A stretch of 53,513 nt of DNA from Chloroflexota bacterium (GTDB taxonomy: Bacteria; Chloroflexota; Dehalococcoidia; Lucifugimonadales; Australimonadaceae), in the NCBI GenBank assembly GCA_027618515.1, contig JAQCEV010000005.1:1-53513 (forward strand), in the 5' to 3' direction. Under the pieces are notes generated by a model that saw nothing but the letters and a program-made list of their open reading frames with translations, was not told the origin of the DNA and searched no databases. The position numbers and the translations under genes were made by a program. This document shows, in pieces, positions 41,747-51,225 of the stretch. How positions within the stretch are numbered: the stretch's first letter is position 1; each line of letters begins with the position of its first letter.

Positions 41747-43591
41747 ATGGGTCCAAACCGCATACGCAACTTCTGCATCATCGCTCACATTGACCACGGC
41801 AAGTCGACGCTCGCAGACCGGATGCTTGAGATGACAGGCACGGTTACCGCGCGAGAGATGCAGGAGCAACTCCTCGATTCGCTGGATATCGAGCGTGAGC
41901 GCGGCATCACGATCAAAGCCCAAGCCGTCCGTATGCCGTTCACTCACACTGACGGCAGCGAATATGAGTTGAACCTCATCGACACGCCAGGCCACGTGGA
42001 CTTCACCTACGAAGTGTCGCGAAGCCTGGCTGCGTGTGAGGGCGCGATCCTGATCGTGGACGCGACACAGGGAATCCAGGCTCAGACGCTTGCGAATGTG
42101 TATCTCGCTCTTGAACATGACCTGGAGATCATCCCGGTGGTGAACAAGATCGATCTGCCTTCGGCAGACGTTCCGCGGGTCATCGGCGAGATGACGACGG
42201 CTTTCGGCTTCGGCGCGGATGAGGTGCTGGCGGTGTCAGCCAAGGACGGGAGCGGCGTTCAGGAGCTGTTGAACGCGGTCGTCGACCGCGTGCCTGCGCC
42301 TAAGGCCAATCGTGACCTTCCACTGCGGGCGCTGATCTTCGACTCGAAATACGACACGTACAAGGGAGTGCTTGCGTACGTGCGTGTGATGGACGGGGCG
42401 GTGACTGCGAACGCTCGCATCAGGATGATGGCGACGGACACGCAGGCGGAGGTGCTGGAGGTCGGGGCGTTCAAGCCGACGATGATGAAGGTGCCTGGCC
42501 TGGAATCTGGCGAGGTGGGCTACATCGCGACGGGGTTGAAGAGCGTAGGCGAGTGTCGCGTTGGTGACACCATTACGCTCGCCCGCAATGGTGCGTCGGA
42601 ACCACTGCCGGGTTACGGCGCGCAGAAGCCAATGGTGTTCGCGGGCCTGTATCCAACCGATGGCGTCGATTTCCACGAACTCCGCGAGGCGCTTGATCGG
42701 TTGCAGATGAACGATGCCTCGTTGTCCTTTGAGCCTGAGAGCAGCCAGGCGTTGGGCCCTGGTTTCCGGTGTGGCTTCTTGGGATTGTTGCACATGGAAA
42801 TCGTGCAGGAACGCCTGGAGCGAGAGTACGACATGGACTTAGTGGTCACCGCGCCAAGCGTTGGCTATCGAGTGGTCATGAGCGATGGGTCTGTGGTCGA
42901 GATTTCGCGGCCCACGGATCTGCCGAGCCCCGGTGTGATCGACAAGATCGAGGAGCCGTGGCTTGAGGTGAGCATACTCACTCCGTCGCGGTTCGTTGGC
43001 CCGATGATGGAGTTGATCAACGCGCGGCGCGGGGTATTCAAACGCAACGAGTATCTGGACGCGTCGGGTGCAAGGGCAGTCGGCTCAGAGTCGATGCCTT
43101 CGTCTGATCCACGCGTGGTGATCGAGGCCCAACTGCCGATGGCAGAGGTGCTGGTGGACTTCTACGATCAGATCAAGACCCGCAGTAAAGGGTATGCGTC
43201 GCTGGACTACACGTTCATCGGCTTCCACCCTGCGGCGTTGGTTCGGCTGGACGTACTGGTCGCGGGTCAACTGGTGGACGCGTTATCGCTGATCACGCAC
43301 AAGGATCGCGCGTACTACCAGGGCAAGGCGCTGGTGGCGCAGCTGAGGAAGTTGATCCCGCGCCAGATGTTTGAGGTGCCGATCCAGGCGGCGATTGGTA
43401 GCAACATCGTTGCTCGGGAAACGGTTGCCGCCATGCGGAAGAACGTTCTGGCCAAGTGCTACGGGGGGGACATCTCCCGTAAGCGTAAGCTGCTGGAAAA
43501 GCAGGCTGAGGGCAAGAAGCGGATGAAGCGCATCGGGCGTGTCGAGGTTCCGCAGGAGGCGTTCCTGGCCATCCTCAAGATGGAACGCTGA
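41747..43591 (+). CDS. lepA: Elongation factor 4 (LepA), ribosome-associated GTPase
   Basis: A 614-residue translational GTPase, the normal LepA length. G1 is [12 protein letters not shown] at residues 13-24, G2 [12 protein letters not shown]3 [11 protein letters not shown]4 [10 protein letters not shown], and the LepA-specific C-terminal domain ends [19 protein letters not shown]-like sequence. It back-translocates or remodels stalled ribosomes and helps initiation. It is alone, between terminators and convergently away from nothing nearby; the LLM gene follows 68 bases later. Confidence 0.95.
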   Translation: MGPNRIRNFCIIAHIDHGKSTLADRMLEMTGTVTAREMQEQLLDSLDIERERGITIKAQAVRMPFTHTDGSEYELNLIDTPGHVDFTYEVSRSLAACEGAILIVDATQGIQAQTLANVYLALEHDLEIIPVVNKIDLPSADVPRVIGEMTTAFGFGADEVLAVSAKDGSGVQELLNAVVDRVPAPKANRDLPLRALIFDSKYDTYKGVLAYVRVMDGAVTANARIRMMATDTQAEVLEVGAFKPTMMKVPGLESGEVGYIATGLKSVGECRVGDTITLARNGASEPLPGYGAQKPMVFAGLYPTDGVDFHELREALDRLQMNDASLSFEPESSQALGPGFRCGFLGLLHMEIVQERLEREYDMDLVVTAPSVGYRVVMSDGSVVEISRPTDLPSPGVIDKIEEPWLEVSILTPSRFVGPMMELINARRGVFKRNEYLDASGARAVGSESMPSSDPRVVIEAQLPMAEVLVDFYDQIKTRSKGYASLDYTFIGFHPAALVRLDVLVAGQLVDALSLITHKDRAYYQGKALVAQLRKLIPRQMFEVPIQAAIGSNIVARETVAAMRKNVLAKCYGGDISRKRKLLEKQAEGKKRMKRIGRVEVPQEAFLAILKMER

Positions 43592-43659
43592 TCGATTACT
43601 TGCTCTGCCTGGAGTAGAGTTTCGTAGGTATCGCTAGACTGTTTCGCTGGAGGTTGCTG

Positions 43660-44733
43660 ATGCAGCTCGGTTTCTTCAACATGCCCCTTCACCCGCCCGG
43701 ATCCGACTTGGCGGTAACCCTCGAGGACGACCTGCAGCAGCTCGTTGAGCTTGATCGGCTTGGGTACACCGAGGCGTGGATCGGGGAGCACTTCACGACG
43801 GTGTGGGAGAACATCCCCGCGCCGGACCTGTTCATCGCGCAGGCGCTGGGTGTCACCAAGCAGATCAAGCTGGGTACGGGCGTGACGAATATCCCGAACC
43901 ACAATCCTTTCTATCTGGCGCATCGCATCGCGCAGTTGGATCAGATGTCCAAGGGACGACTCCTGTGGGGTATCGGTTCTGGTGGGTTCATCGGGGACTT
44001 CAGGGTGACGGGTATCGATCCGGCGTCCGGGGAGCAGCGGGATATGACCCCCAAGGCGGTGGACCTGATCCTGGAGCTGTGGGCAGACCCGAAGCCGGGT
44101 TCTTACGACGAGCCGCGCTGGCATTTCAATGTTCCTGAGCCTGACGACTCTATCGGGCTGCGTGTGCATGTAAAGCCGTACCAGAAGCCGCACCCACCGA
44201 TCGCGCTTGCGGGCATCTCGGTGAAGTCGGACACGCTGGAGTTCGCGGGTGAACGTGGGTACATCCCGATGAGCATCAACTTCACGCCGACGCGGATCCT
44301 GAATAGCCACTGGGAGTCGGTGGCCGCTGGGGCCGCGAAGACTGGCGTTGCGGCGGACCGCAGCCGGTGGCGCATCGCGCGGGAGATCTTCGTGGCTGAC
44401 TCGACGAAGGAGGCGCGGAAGATGGCGCTGGAGGGTGTGTTGGCGCGCGACTTCGAGCAGTACCTAGGGCCGTTGATCGGCAAGGGTAGGGGCATGGGGA
44501 TCGTGAAGCAGGATCCCGATATGCCGGACTCTGACGTGACGACTGAGTACATGATGGACAACATCTGGATCGTTGGCAGTCGTGAGGAGGTCGCCGAGAA
44601 GATCGGTGCGCTGAACGAGACGGTCGGCGGGTTCGGGGTGTTGTTGGCGATGGGTCACGAGTGGGTCCCTCACCAGGCTTGGCTGGATTCGATGGGGATT
44701 TTGGCCACCGAGATCATGCCTAAGATGGGCTAG
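43660..44733 (+). CDS. LLM-class flavin (F420 or FMN) dependent oxidoreductase
   Basis: A 357-residue TIM-barrel protein of the luciferase-like monooxygenase class. ATG 43660 is six bases after GGAGG; the TTG two codons earlier touches that site. N-terminal MQLGFFNMPLHPPGSD, EHFTTVWENIPAPD, NHNPFYLAHRIAQLDQMSKGRLLWGIGSGG and the late GSREEVAEKI are typical. Members include alkanal, nitrilotriacetate and sulfur-compound monooxygenases and F420-dependent dehydrogenases. The substrate is unknown. A second LLM gene lies at 52096. Confidence 0.88.
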   Translation: MQLGFFNMPLHPPGSDLAVTLEDDLQQLVELDRLGYTEAWIGEHFTTVWENIPAPDLFIAQALGVTKQIKLGTGVTNIPNHNPFYLAHRIAQLDQMSKGRLLWGIGSGGFIGDFRVTGIDPASGEQRDMTPKAVDLILELWADPKPGSYDEPRWHFNVPEPDDSIGLRVHVKPYQKPHPPIALAGISVKSDTLEFAGERGYIPMSINFTPTRILNSHWESVAAGAAKTGVAADRSRWRIAREIFVADSTKEARKMALEGVLARDFEQYLGPLIGKGRGMGIVKQDPDMPDSDVTTEYMMDNIWIVGSREEVAEKIGALNETVGGFGVLLAMGHEWVPHQAWLDSMGILATEIMPKMG

Positions 44734-44869
44734 CCAGGCGTTTTTATGGCGTTTGGGCCGATTTACCGTCCACTGTACTGGGCGGAGCAGCTATCGCGTA
44801 AGGGCGAGATGTCGCAGGGCGCGTGTTGGTGTCCGTCCGGCGTGGCTGACAACATTGAGGTGTTAGTGG

Positions 44870-44944
44870 GTGGCGCGCTGGGGGACGAGCGTGATTGTGC
44901 CCGCCCTCCCGGCCCCTGTTGTTGCTGCGCGGGGCTTGCGGGGC
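44870..44944. repeat. Partial copy of the 6.4-kb dispersed repeat
   Basis: GCGTGATTGTGCCCGCCCTC and the following CCGGCCC match the repeats at 6411 and 6645 (GCGTGATTGTGCCCACCCTC), and the GCTGC...GGGGCTTGC tail is similar. It fills the gap between two convergent genes. Confidence 0.6.
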
Positions 44945-44990
44945 TGGTGTCATGTGTATAGCTAGCCCGGTTCGATTGAGGCAACTTGCG

Positions 44991-45686
44991 TCAAAGCTGG
45001 GTGTAGCGCCACTGCTTCTTCACGTAGGCGCGCCATTCCCCTGGTTTCTTTCCTCCGACAGAGAAGATGCGTTCCTCGACTTCCTGGCCGGAGATGTGGA
45101 GTTCGGCCGCTAGGGAGTCGACCGCCTGGCAGTACTGTTCGTACTCGGCTCCACCGTTGGCGGCAGTGATCCAGCCTTGGCGCGTCATGTGGGGGAGTGG
45201 GGCCCCGGTGAGGAGTTGGATCGATTTGCCAGTCCATTGGTCCATGATGTAGCTGTCGCCTTCGGGCCGTAAGAAGTACATCAACTTCGTGAAATACGCA
45301 GGCCCCACGCCAGGGAGCTTCTTGTGCGCTCGTAGGTCGGCGAAGGACTGGTAGGCTGCCTCCCGTGTGAGGCCCCCGCTTTTCAGTTCTTCAAGTGCCT
45401 TGATCCACTCCCCGCTGGACGCCCAGGCGACGCGACCGTGCCTGCGATTCATCCCGCCCCAGGCCATGGAGGATAGAAAGCAAACTTCGAGACTAGCGGA
45501 AGGGCTCTGGCAGATTTCACGGAGGCGAACTCGGGAAACCCTGTCCTGCTCTAGGCCAGGGTATTTCGCTGCGCTGGCCGTGACTGATTGAGCCCAAGAT
45601 TGCACCTGGGCACCGATGGGGCCTTGTTGAGTGTGCGTCGAACTTCGGAGTTCGGTGAGGTGCTTGTAGTCCCAGTTGAGGGCCAT
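44991..45686 (-). CDS. OGG-fold (8-oxoguanine glycosylase-like) protein
   Basis: A 231-residue helix-hairpin-helix protein. ATG 45686 has AGGCGG upstream; the longer frame is low-complexity. The HhH core is AHKKLPGVGPAYFTKLMYFL (about 121-139), with Lys134 where OGG/AGOG enzymes have their catalytic lysine, and Asp149 in YIMDQWTG at the position of the catalytic Asp. The N-terminal 8-oxoG pocket is short, so it is a small OGG relative found in many bacteria, likely in base-excision repair. It is last of three minus-strand genes, ten bases after the esterase. Confidence 0.75.
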   Translation of the reverse strand: MALNWDYKHLTELRSSTHTQQGPIGAQVQSWAQSVTASAAKYPGLEQDRVSRVRLREICQSPSASLEVCFLSSMAWGGMNRRHGRVAWASSGEWIKALEELKSGGLTREAAYQSFADLRAHKKLPGVGPAYFTKLMYFLRPEGDSYIMDQWTGKSIQLLTGAPLPHMTRQGWITAANGGAEYEQYCQAVDSLAAELHISGQEVEERIFSVGGKKPGEWRAYVKKQWRYTQL

Positions 45687-45696
45687 GAGCGGCCGC

Positions 45697-46509
45697 CTAG
45701 CGTTCGCCGGATTGGAAGGGGGGGTAGGTGCGGGGGGTGATGACGTGGCGGTCGAGGAAGAGGTCGCCGAGCATGGCGCAGGCTTGGCCCAGTTCGACAT
45801 GGCGGTCGAAGGCATGGGGTACGCCTTGGATGGCGTGGAGTTCTGCTGCGACGCCTGCGGCGCGGAGTTCGTTGAAGAAGTCGGCGCTGGATTCGAGGGG
45901 GATGGTGATGTCTTCGGTGCCGTGGAAGAGGACGGTGGGGGGCCAGGCGGCCGAGACGTAGGTGTGGGGGCTGGATTGGGTGCGGAACGCTGCTAAATCC
46001 GCTTCTGAGGCGGCTTCTGGGGTGAGGGGGTGCTGGGCGGAGAGGTTGATGGCGGGGTAGTAGGCGAAGCAGGTGGCGACTTTGGAGCTGACGCTTTCGT
46101 TGCCGCCATCGCCTTCGAGTTCGGCGTTGTCCGGTGCGCCTGCGGCTACGAGTGAGAGCAAGCCTCCGGCGGAGAAGCCGACGACGCCGATGCGGTCGGG
46201 GTCGATGCCTAGGGCACCGGCGTTGGCGCGGGTCCAGCGGATGCAGGCTTTGGCGTCGTTGATCTGGGCGGGCCATCTGGCCTCGGTTGCGAGGCGATAC
46301 TCAGCGGCGATGCAGACGTAGCCGAGTTCGGCGAAGACTCCGACACGGGCGTCGATGGAGTTCTTGTTGCCGGCGACGAAGCCGCCGCCGTGGAAGAAGA
46401 CGAGGGCTGCGTCCTTGCCTAGTTGGTCGGCGGGGCGGTGGATGTTGCAGTGCAGGTCGCGTCCTCCGCCGGTGCCGAAGCGGACGTCTCGTTCGATGGT
46501 GATTTCCAT
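45697..46509 (-). CDS. HSL-type alpha/beta hydrolase (esterase)
   Basis: A 270-residue carboxylesterase of the hormone-sensitive-lipase group. The oxyanion motif is FHGGGFVAG at about 39-47, the nucleophile Ser113 in VGFSAGGL, the acid Asp200 in GTEDITIP, and His232 in GVPHAFDR. ATG 46509 has GAGGAA upstream. It follows the SDR gene by 72 bases and precedes the OGG-like gene by ten. It would cleave short acyl esters; the natural substrate is unknown. Confidence 0.88.
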   Translation of the reverse strand: MEITIERDVRFGTGGGRDLHCNIHRPADQLGKDAALVFFHGGGFVAGNKNSIDARVGVFAELGYVCIAAEYRLATEARWPAQINDAKACIRWTRANAGALGIDPDRIGVVGFSAGGLLSLVAAGAPDNAELEGDGGNESVSSKVATCFAYYPAINLSAQHPLTPEAASEADLAAFRTQSSPHTYVSAAWPPTVLFHGTEDITIPLESSADFFNELRAAGVAAELHAIQGVPHAFDRHVELGQACAMLGDLFLDRHVITPRTYPPFQSGER

Positions 46510-46581
46510 GTTTCAGTTCCTCGTTTCGAAACGTGGTTTCGAATCTTCGGGGGGCTTCTTGCTGCGCGGGCTCGTGTCTGC

Positions 46582-47529
46582 TTAGCGGTCGTTTTCTTTG
46601 AGCCAGGCGATGTACTCGGTGACGGCTTTTTCGATGTCGTACTCGGGGTGGTAGCCGACGTCCGTGCCTGCTTGGGAGATGTCTTGGTAGGCGTCCGGGA
46701 CGGCGTTGGGAGCCGAGCCGGGCTGCAGGGGGAGGTCGGCGTCGGGGACGATCTTCTTGATGGTCGCGACGATGTCGCCGTTGCTCATGTTGGAGGCGGG
46801 GCCGCCGCTGGTGTTGTAGATGCGGTGGGGCAGGTTGTCGGCGGCGTCGAGGAGTTGGATCGCGGTGGCGCAGTCCTTGACGTAGCAGTAGCCACGACCG
46901 TCATCGGCGAAGGGGACGCCTCGGCCGTACTCGGCGGTGGTGCCGTGGGCGGCGGCGTAGCACATGCTGGCGATGGGGTGGTTGAGAGTCTGGTACATGG
47001 GGCCGTAGATGCCGCCGACGCGGGCGATGACGACGTCGAGACCGCTGTGGGTTGCGTGGTGGAGGGAGAGGATTTCCATGGCTTTCTTGTGGGCCTGGAT
47101 GGAGATGTTGGATTCGATGGGGAGGAGGTCGGATTCTTTGAAGGGACCGCGGGGGAGGCCTTGGTAGACGGTTTGTGAGCTAGCGATTTGGACGCGCCGG
47201 ACGTCGTTTTCGCGGGAGGCTTCGAGGATGTTGATCAGGCCGTCCATGTTGATCTGGTATTCAGGGAGGGCGGCCATGCCTCGGGGTGGCGGTGCGGCAA
47301 GGTGGATGACGGCGGTGGGTTTGTAGCGCCCGATGACCTCGTTGACTTGGGCTGCGTCGGTGACGTCCATGGGCTCGATGTGTAGGGCCTTGCCGATGTC
47401 GTCCTTCAGGAATGCAGGTTCACGGCGGGCGGAGTGCTGGGTTGCGACGACCTCGTGCCCTTCGTCCAGGAACTTGCGGATCGTGTGGAGGCCCAGGAAT
47501 CCCATACCGCCGGTGATGACTACGCTCAT
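46582..47529 (-). CDS. NAD-dependent epimerase/dehydratase-like extended SDR
   Basis: A 315-residue extended short-chain dehydrogenase. The NAD loop is VITGGMGFLGLHT at the N-terminus, and HLAAPPP at about 76-82 follows. At the catalytic site, where the family has Tyr-x-x-x-Lys, the sequence is SIQAHKKAME: the Lys is there but the Tyr is replaced by Ile. Thus it may bind nucleotide sugar without normal epimerase chemistry, or use another residue. SSQTVY and the YVKDCATAI segment are otherwise typical. ATG 47529 with GAGGAGA upstream. It is first of three minus-strand genes and divergent from the hydrolase at 47664. Confidence 0.82.
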   Translation of the reverse strand: MSVVITGGMGFLGLHTIRKFLDEGHEVVATQHSARREPAFLKDDIGKALHIEPMDVTDAAQVNEVIGRYKPTAVIHLAAPPPRGMAALPEYQINMDGLINILEASRENDVRRVQIASSQTVYQGLPRGPFKESDLLPIESNISIQAHKKAMEILSLHHATHSGLDVVIARVGGIYGPMYQTLNHPIASMCYAAAHGTTAEYGRGVPFADDGRGYCYVKDCATAIQLLDAADNLPHRIYNTSGGPASNMSNGDIVATIKKIVPDADLPLQPGSAPNAVPDAYQDISQAGTDVGYHPEYDIEKAVTEYIAWLKENDR

Positions 47530-47608
47530 TAGTTTCTCCTCGCATGGCTTGGAAGCGTGTGGGATTGTACCCCCAACGCCTGCGGCCCGTTATAGTAGGG
47601 CGAAACCC

Positions 47609-47637
47609 CCTGTAGTCCCCCTTCGTAAGGGGACAGG
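47609..47637 (+). promoter_or_regulatory. Leader hairpin between divergent genes
   Basis: CCTGT-AGT-CCCC pairs with GGGG-ACAGG around CTTCGTAA. It lies 27 bases before the ATG at 47664, with a TATAGT (47591-47596) further up that could be a -10. The palindrome CCCC-CTTCGTAA-GGGG is reminiscent of the 53284 hairpin. Confidence 0.3.
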
Positions 47638-47663
47638 AATGGGAAACGAGGAGCGACCGTACC

Positions 47664-48497
47664 ATGGCATTGACGATAGGCGGGGTGAACATCCCCAACG
47701 CTGAAGAGAAGTTCGTGGAGATGAGCCACGGAACCACCCGGTATATCGAGGCAGGTACGGGGACGCCGACGATCCTGCTGCATGGCGTGGGCTATGCGGA
47801 GGGGGGCCACAACTGGTTCCTGAACATCGGCCCGCTCTCGCAGAACCTTAGGGTGATTGCCATCGATGCGTTGGCGTGGGGCAAGGGCCAGGGGTTCCTT
47901 GAGCAGGAGTACTCGTTCGCGTATCTCGTGGACTTCCTGCGGGAGTTTCAGGACGCGTTGGGGTTGGAGAAGACCAACCTGGTGGGCCACTCGATGGGTG
48001 GTTGGCTGGGGTCGTTGTTCGGCTACGAGAGCCCGAATCGCTTGAACAAGCTGGTGCTGGTGGCGAGCGGTGGCGCGATGCCTCGGCAATTGAAGAGCAT
48101 GGTGGAGTTCCAGCCGCCGACCCGCGAGATGCTGTTGGATCAGCAGTCGAAGACTGTGAAGTCGCCGTTGGTGGATCAGGAGGCGTTGGCAGACTACCGG
48201 TTCGCGATGACGCAGAACCCGGAGAGGCTGACGGCGTACCGGAACGTGCTGGCGCACATGAACAACATGGAGACGAGGAGCCGCTACAACACGGTTCGCC
48301 GGTTCCAGCACATCACGGTGCCGACGTTGGTGGTTTGGGGCAAGGATGACCAGATCAATGCGTTGGAGATGGGCGAGATGACGCACGCGGGTATCCCGGG
48401 TTCGAAGATGGTGGTCTTTGATGACTGCGGCCACTTCATCCCGACTGAGGTGCCGGATCAGTTCAACGCGGCGGTTGGCGAGTTCTTGGCCGACTAG
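47664..48497 (+). CDS. Alpha/beta hydrolase, meta-cleavage-hydrolase-like
   Basis: A 277-residue alpha/beta hydrolase. Nucleophile Ser110 in LVGHSMGGW, acid in WGKDDQIN (Asp228 or 229), His257 in DCGHFIP. The HGVGYAEGGHNWF oxyanion segment and the aromatic-rich lid suggest a C-C or ester bond hydrolase of the kind that follows extradiol ring cleavage, though haloperoxidases and epoxide hydrolases are close relatives. ATG 47664 has GAGGAG about 11 bases upstream. It is followed 63 bases later by the VWA gene. Confidence 0.85.
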   Translation: MALTIGGVNIPNAEEKFVEMSHGTTRYIEAGTGTPTILLHGVGYAEGGHNWFLNIGPLSQNLRVIAIDALAWGKGQGFLEQEYSFAYLVDFLREFQDALGLEKTNLVGHSMGGWLGSLFGYESPNRLNKLVLVASGGAMPRQLKSMVEFQPPTREMLLDQQSKTVKSPLVDQEALADYRFAMTQNPERLTAYRNVLAHMNNMETRSRYNTVRRFQHITVPTLVVWGKDDQINALEMGEMTHAGIPGSKMVVFDDCGHFIPTEVPDQFNAAVGEFLAD

Positions 48498-48560
48498 GGT
48501 TTTTGACGATACCCTGAGGCCGTTGGTTGCAGGGTGCACGGAGCAGTTAAAGGAGCGGGT

Positions 48561-50786
48561 ATGGTTCATTATCGCTACTCACGCTGGGATGGTTCGCAGC
48601 TGGATGAGATGTCCACGCAGGACATGATCGAGAAGTTGACGGAGCAGATCCTGGACGGTGATTCGATCAATCAGGCGATGCGTCGGATGATGGATCGCGG
48701 GATGACTATGCCCAACGGGCGTCGGATGGAGGGGATGCGCGAGATGATGCGTCGCCTTCAGGAGGCGCGCCAGCGGAATCTGGAGAAGTACAACCTCGAT
48801 TCGATCATGGACGATATCGCGGAGCGCTTGGACAACATCATTGACCAGGAGCGCTCTGGTATCGGCGGGCGCCTCGGTGATCTTGGCCCGGAGCCTGGTC
48901 AGGGTGAGCCTGGCGAGGGTGGCGAGCCAGGTCAGGACGGTGAGCCGCGCCAGGCAGGTCAGCCGGGACAGGCTGGACCGCCTGGACAGTCGGCGGCGTC
49001 GGGTCAGCCTGGGCAGGGTGGCCAAGGTGGTCAGGCCGGCCAAGGCGGACAGAGTGGGGCGCCGTCGCCGGAGCTGGAGAAGCTTCTGCGGGATATGGCG
49101 AAAAAGCACACGGATCAGTTGGATCAACTGCCACCGGAGGTCGGTGGTCGTATCAAGCAGTTGCGGGATTACGACTTCATGGACCCGGAGGCGCGCCAGC
49201 AGTTCGAGGAGTTGCTGGAGACGCTGCAGAAGCAGGTGATGCAGAACTACTTCAAGGGGATCCAGCAGTGGCTGGAGAACATGACGGAGGAGGATCTGAG
49301 CCGGATGTCGGAGATGGTGAAGGATCTGAACGAGCTGACGCAGCGGAAGCTGAACGGCGAGGATCCGGATATCTCCGATTTCATGGCTAAGTGGGGAGAC
49401 TTCTTCCCGCCGGGTATCGAGAATTTCGACCAGCTTGCTCAGCACATGCAAGAGCAGATGGCGCAGATGCAGTCGTTGATGAACTCGATGTCGCCCGAGC
49501 AGCGGAGTGAGCTGCAGGGGATGATGGAGGCGTTGCTGCGCGACAACCGGTTGCAGTGGGACATGTACGAGTTGGCTTTCAATCTTCAGCGGTTGAACCC
49601 CGATGCGAATCAGGGGGAGCGGTTCTCGATGACGGGTGATGAGCCTGTGACGTTGCAGGACGCGCTGAAGGTGATGGGCGACCTGAACGGCATGGAGGAT
49701 ATCGAGAGCGATATCCGAGATGCGATGCGGCACAACGATCCGTCGCGGATCGACGCTGATCGGATGGGGCGGGTGCTGGGCGAGGAGGCTCGCGAGTACG
49801 CGAAGGAACTCCAGAAGATGATGAAGGAGCTCGAGGAGTCGGGATTCATCAAGCGTGGCGAGCACGGTTTGGAGCTGACGTCGCGGGCGATGCGGAAGAT
49901 CGGTGAGAAGGCGCTGTCCGACATCTTCAAGATGATGCACGGTGGTCAGGTTGGCGATCATAACCGCGATAAGAAGGGCTTCGGCGTTGAGCTGACGGAT
50001 GAGACGAAGCGTTGGGAGTTCGGTGACCCGCTGACTCTGAACACGCAGAAGACGGTTGCCAATGCGGTGATCAGGAACGGCAAGGGTACTCCAGTGAAGT
50101 TGTTGCCCGAGGATTTCGAGATCGACCAGACGATCACGCAGAGTATGGCGTCCACGGTGATCGCGTTGGATATGAGCGCGTCGATGATGTGGGCGGGGTA
50201 CTTCCAGGCTGGTCAGCGGGTTGGTCTGGCGCTGGATACGTTGATCAAGTCCAAGTACCCGAAGGACAACGTGACTACGTTGGCGTTCTCGTACTTCGTG
50301 TTGCCGGTGACGTCGACGATGTTGCTGGACACGTATTGGGTTGAGTACGGTGGCGGGACGAATTTCCAGGAGGTTCTGCGGTACTCCCGTGAGGTGCTGA
50401 AGCGCCAGGGTGGGAACAATAAGCAGATCATTCTGATCACCGATGGCGAGCCTTCGACGTACAACCAGACCGGCCAGGAGCGCTGGGAGGATCAGTTGGA
50501 GACGCCGCGCAACGTGTTCGATGACGACCCTATGGCGGGCTGGGGCGGTCGGCGTCGCCGGCGCTATGGGAGTGTTGTCGAGGAGACGTTGAAGGAAGTT
50601 CGGCGCTGCACGATGGACGGGATCAAGATCAATACGTTCATGTTGGATCAGAGCCCAGAGTTGCTGGAGTTCGTGAAGATGATGACGAAGATCAATAAGG
50701 GTCGGGCGTTCATTGCGTCGCCTGAGGAGTTGGGGACATATGTTGTCGCCGACTACGCCAACATGCGCAACTCCGTCATCCGGTAG
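48561..50786 (+). CDS. VWA-domain protein with collagen-like linker
   Basis: A 741-residue protein. ATG 48561 has AAAGGAG six bases upstream. N-terminal helices (about 20-95) are rich in Met, Arg and Asp. Residues about 109-168 are a Gly-rich linker of G-x-y type (GQPGQAGPPGQSA and similar), like collagen or silk, after which helical acidic sequence runs to about 450. A von Willebrand A domain follows: the MIDAS motif is Asp-Met-Ser-Ala-Ser at about 537-541, its Thr lies in GGGTNF, and a second Asp at about 628 in ITDGEPS. There is no signal peptide, so it is cytoplasmic. VWA proteins of this kind often work with a MoxR-type ATPase; none is in the window. Confidence 0.82.
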   Translation: MVHYRYSRWDGSQLDEMSTQDMIEKLTEQILDGDSINQAMRRMMDRGMTMPNGRRMEGMREMMRRLQEARQRNLEKYNLDSIMDDIAERLDNIIDQERSGIGGRLGDLGPEPGQGEPGEGGEPGQDGEPRQAGQPGQAGPPGQSAASGQPGQGGQGGQAGQGGQSGAPSPELEKLLRDMAKKHTDQLDQLPPEVGGRIKQLRDYDFMDPEARQQFEELLETLQKQVMQNYFKGIQQWLENMTEEDLSRMSEMVKDLNELTQRKLNGEDPDISDFMAKWGDFFPPGIENFDQLAQHMQEQMAQMQSLMNSMSPEQRSELQGMMEALLRDNRLQWDMYELAFNLQRLNPDANQGERFSMTGDEPVTLQDALKVMGDLNGMEDIESDIRDAMRHNDPSRIDADRMGRVLGEEAREYAKELQKMMKELEESGFIKRGEHGLELTSRAMRKIGEKALSDIFKMMHGGQVGDHNRDKKGFGVELTDETKRWEFGDPLTLNTQKTVANAVIRNGKGTPVKLLPEDFEIDQTITQSMASTVIALDMSASMMWAGYFQAGQRVGLALDTLIKSKYPKDNVTTLAFSYFVLPVTSTMLLDTYWVEYGGGTNFQEVLRYSREVLKRQGGNNKQIILITDGEPSTYNQTGQERWEDQLETPRNVFDDDPMAGWGGRRRRRYGSVVEETLKEVRRCTMDGIKINTFMLDQSPELLEFVKMMTKINKGRAFIASPEELGTYVVADYANMRNSVIR

Positions 50787-50814
50787 GCGAGCTACGTCCT
50801 CGCACGACGGGGGG

Positions 50815-50828
50815 CTGCCGCTCGGCAG
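50815..50828 (+). repeat. Dispersed palindrome CTGCCG-CT-CGGCAG
   Basis: Identical 14-base hairpin to 33690-33703. Both copies lie shortly after a stop codon. A T-rich tail is absent in both. Confidence 0.5.
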
Positions 50829-50898
50829 TGGCGTAGGTGGAACTGCTGGGTAGACGCTGGGGCTGGGGCCGTTGCAGCGCTGGGCATCTGTGGGATGG

Positions 50899-51225
50899 CT
50901 AGGCGTGGTAGCCACAGCCGCATTTGCGTTTCCCGCGTATCTCTAGGTATCCGTGGATGATGGTTTGGGTGATGCGGTCTGGCTCTGGGATGCTGTCGTC
51001 GCGCTTGCATTGGGCTAGGTAGCTGTTGAGGGGCGTGACGGTGAGCACGGGTACGCCGTGTTTGATGACCTTCTGCGCGAGGTCGATGGAATCGGGTAGC
51101 GGGTTGCCGCTGTCCAGGGCGTCGGCCCATTTTTCTACGAATATCTCCACGATGGGTTCGATGATTACTTCTCCTCTTTGGCAGGCGAAGACGCGCTCCA
51201 GTGCGCGTAGTCGGTTCCTCATCAT
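50899..51225 (-). CDS. Small protein of unknown function coupled to an HTH gene
   Basis: A 108-residue protein. The ATG at 51225 overlaps the TGA of the upstream gene (ATGA), so its translation is coupled; ATG 51222 is the alternative. The first half is helical and acidic (EVIIEPIVEIFVEKWADALDSG), then a proline-rich turn and ITQTIIHGYLEIRGKRKCGCGYHA-type basic tail with a C-x-C at the end that could bind metal. I recognise no family. The longer open frame upstream is an Arg/Pro shadow. Confidence 0.6.
   Translation of the reverse strand: MMRNRLRALERVFACQRGEVIIEPIVEIFVEKWADALDSGNPLPDSIDLAQKVIKHGVPVLTVTPLNSYLAQCKRDDSIPEPDRITQTIIHGYLEIRGKRKCGCGYHA

Noticed and set aside
47529-48569. Minus-strand gene opposite the hydrolase at 47664
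   Set aside because: It is a shadow; the + strand frame has a full alpha/beta hydrolase triad.
48579-50915. Very long minus-strand frame opposite the VWA gene
   Set aside because: It is a shadow of the GC-biased + strand gene, made of His/Arg/Leu-rich sequence with no family features.
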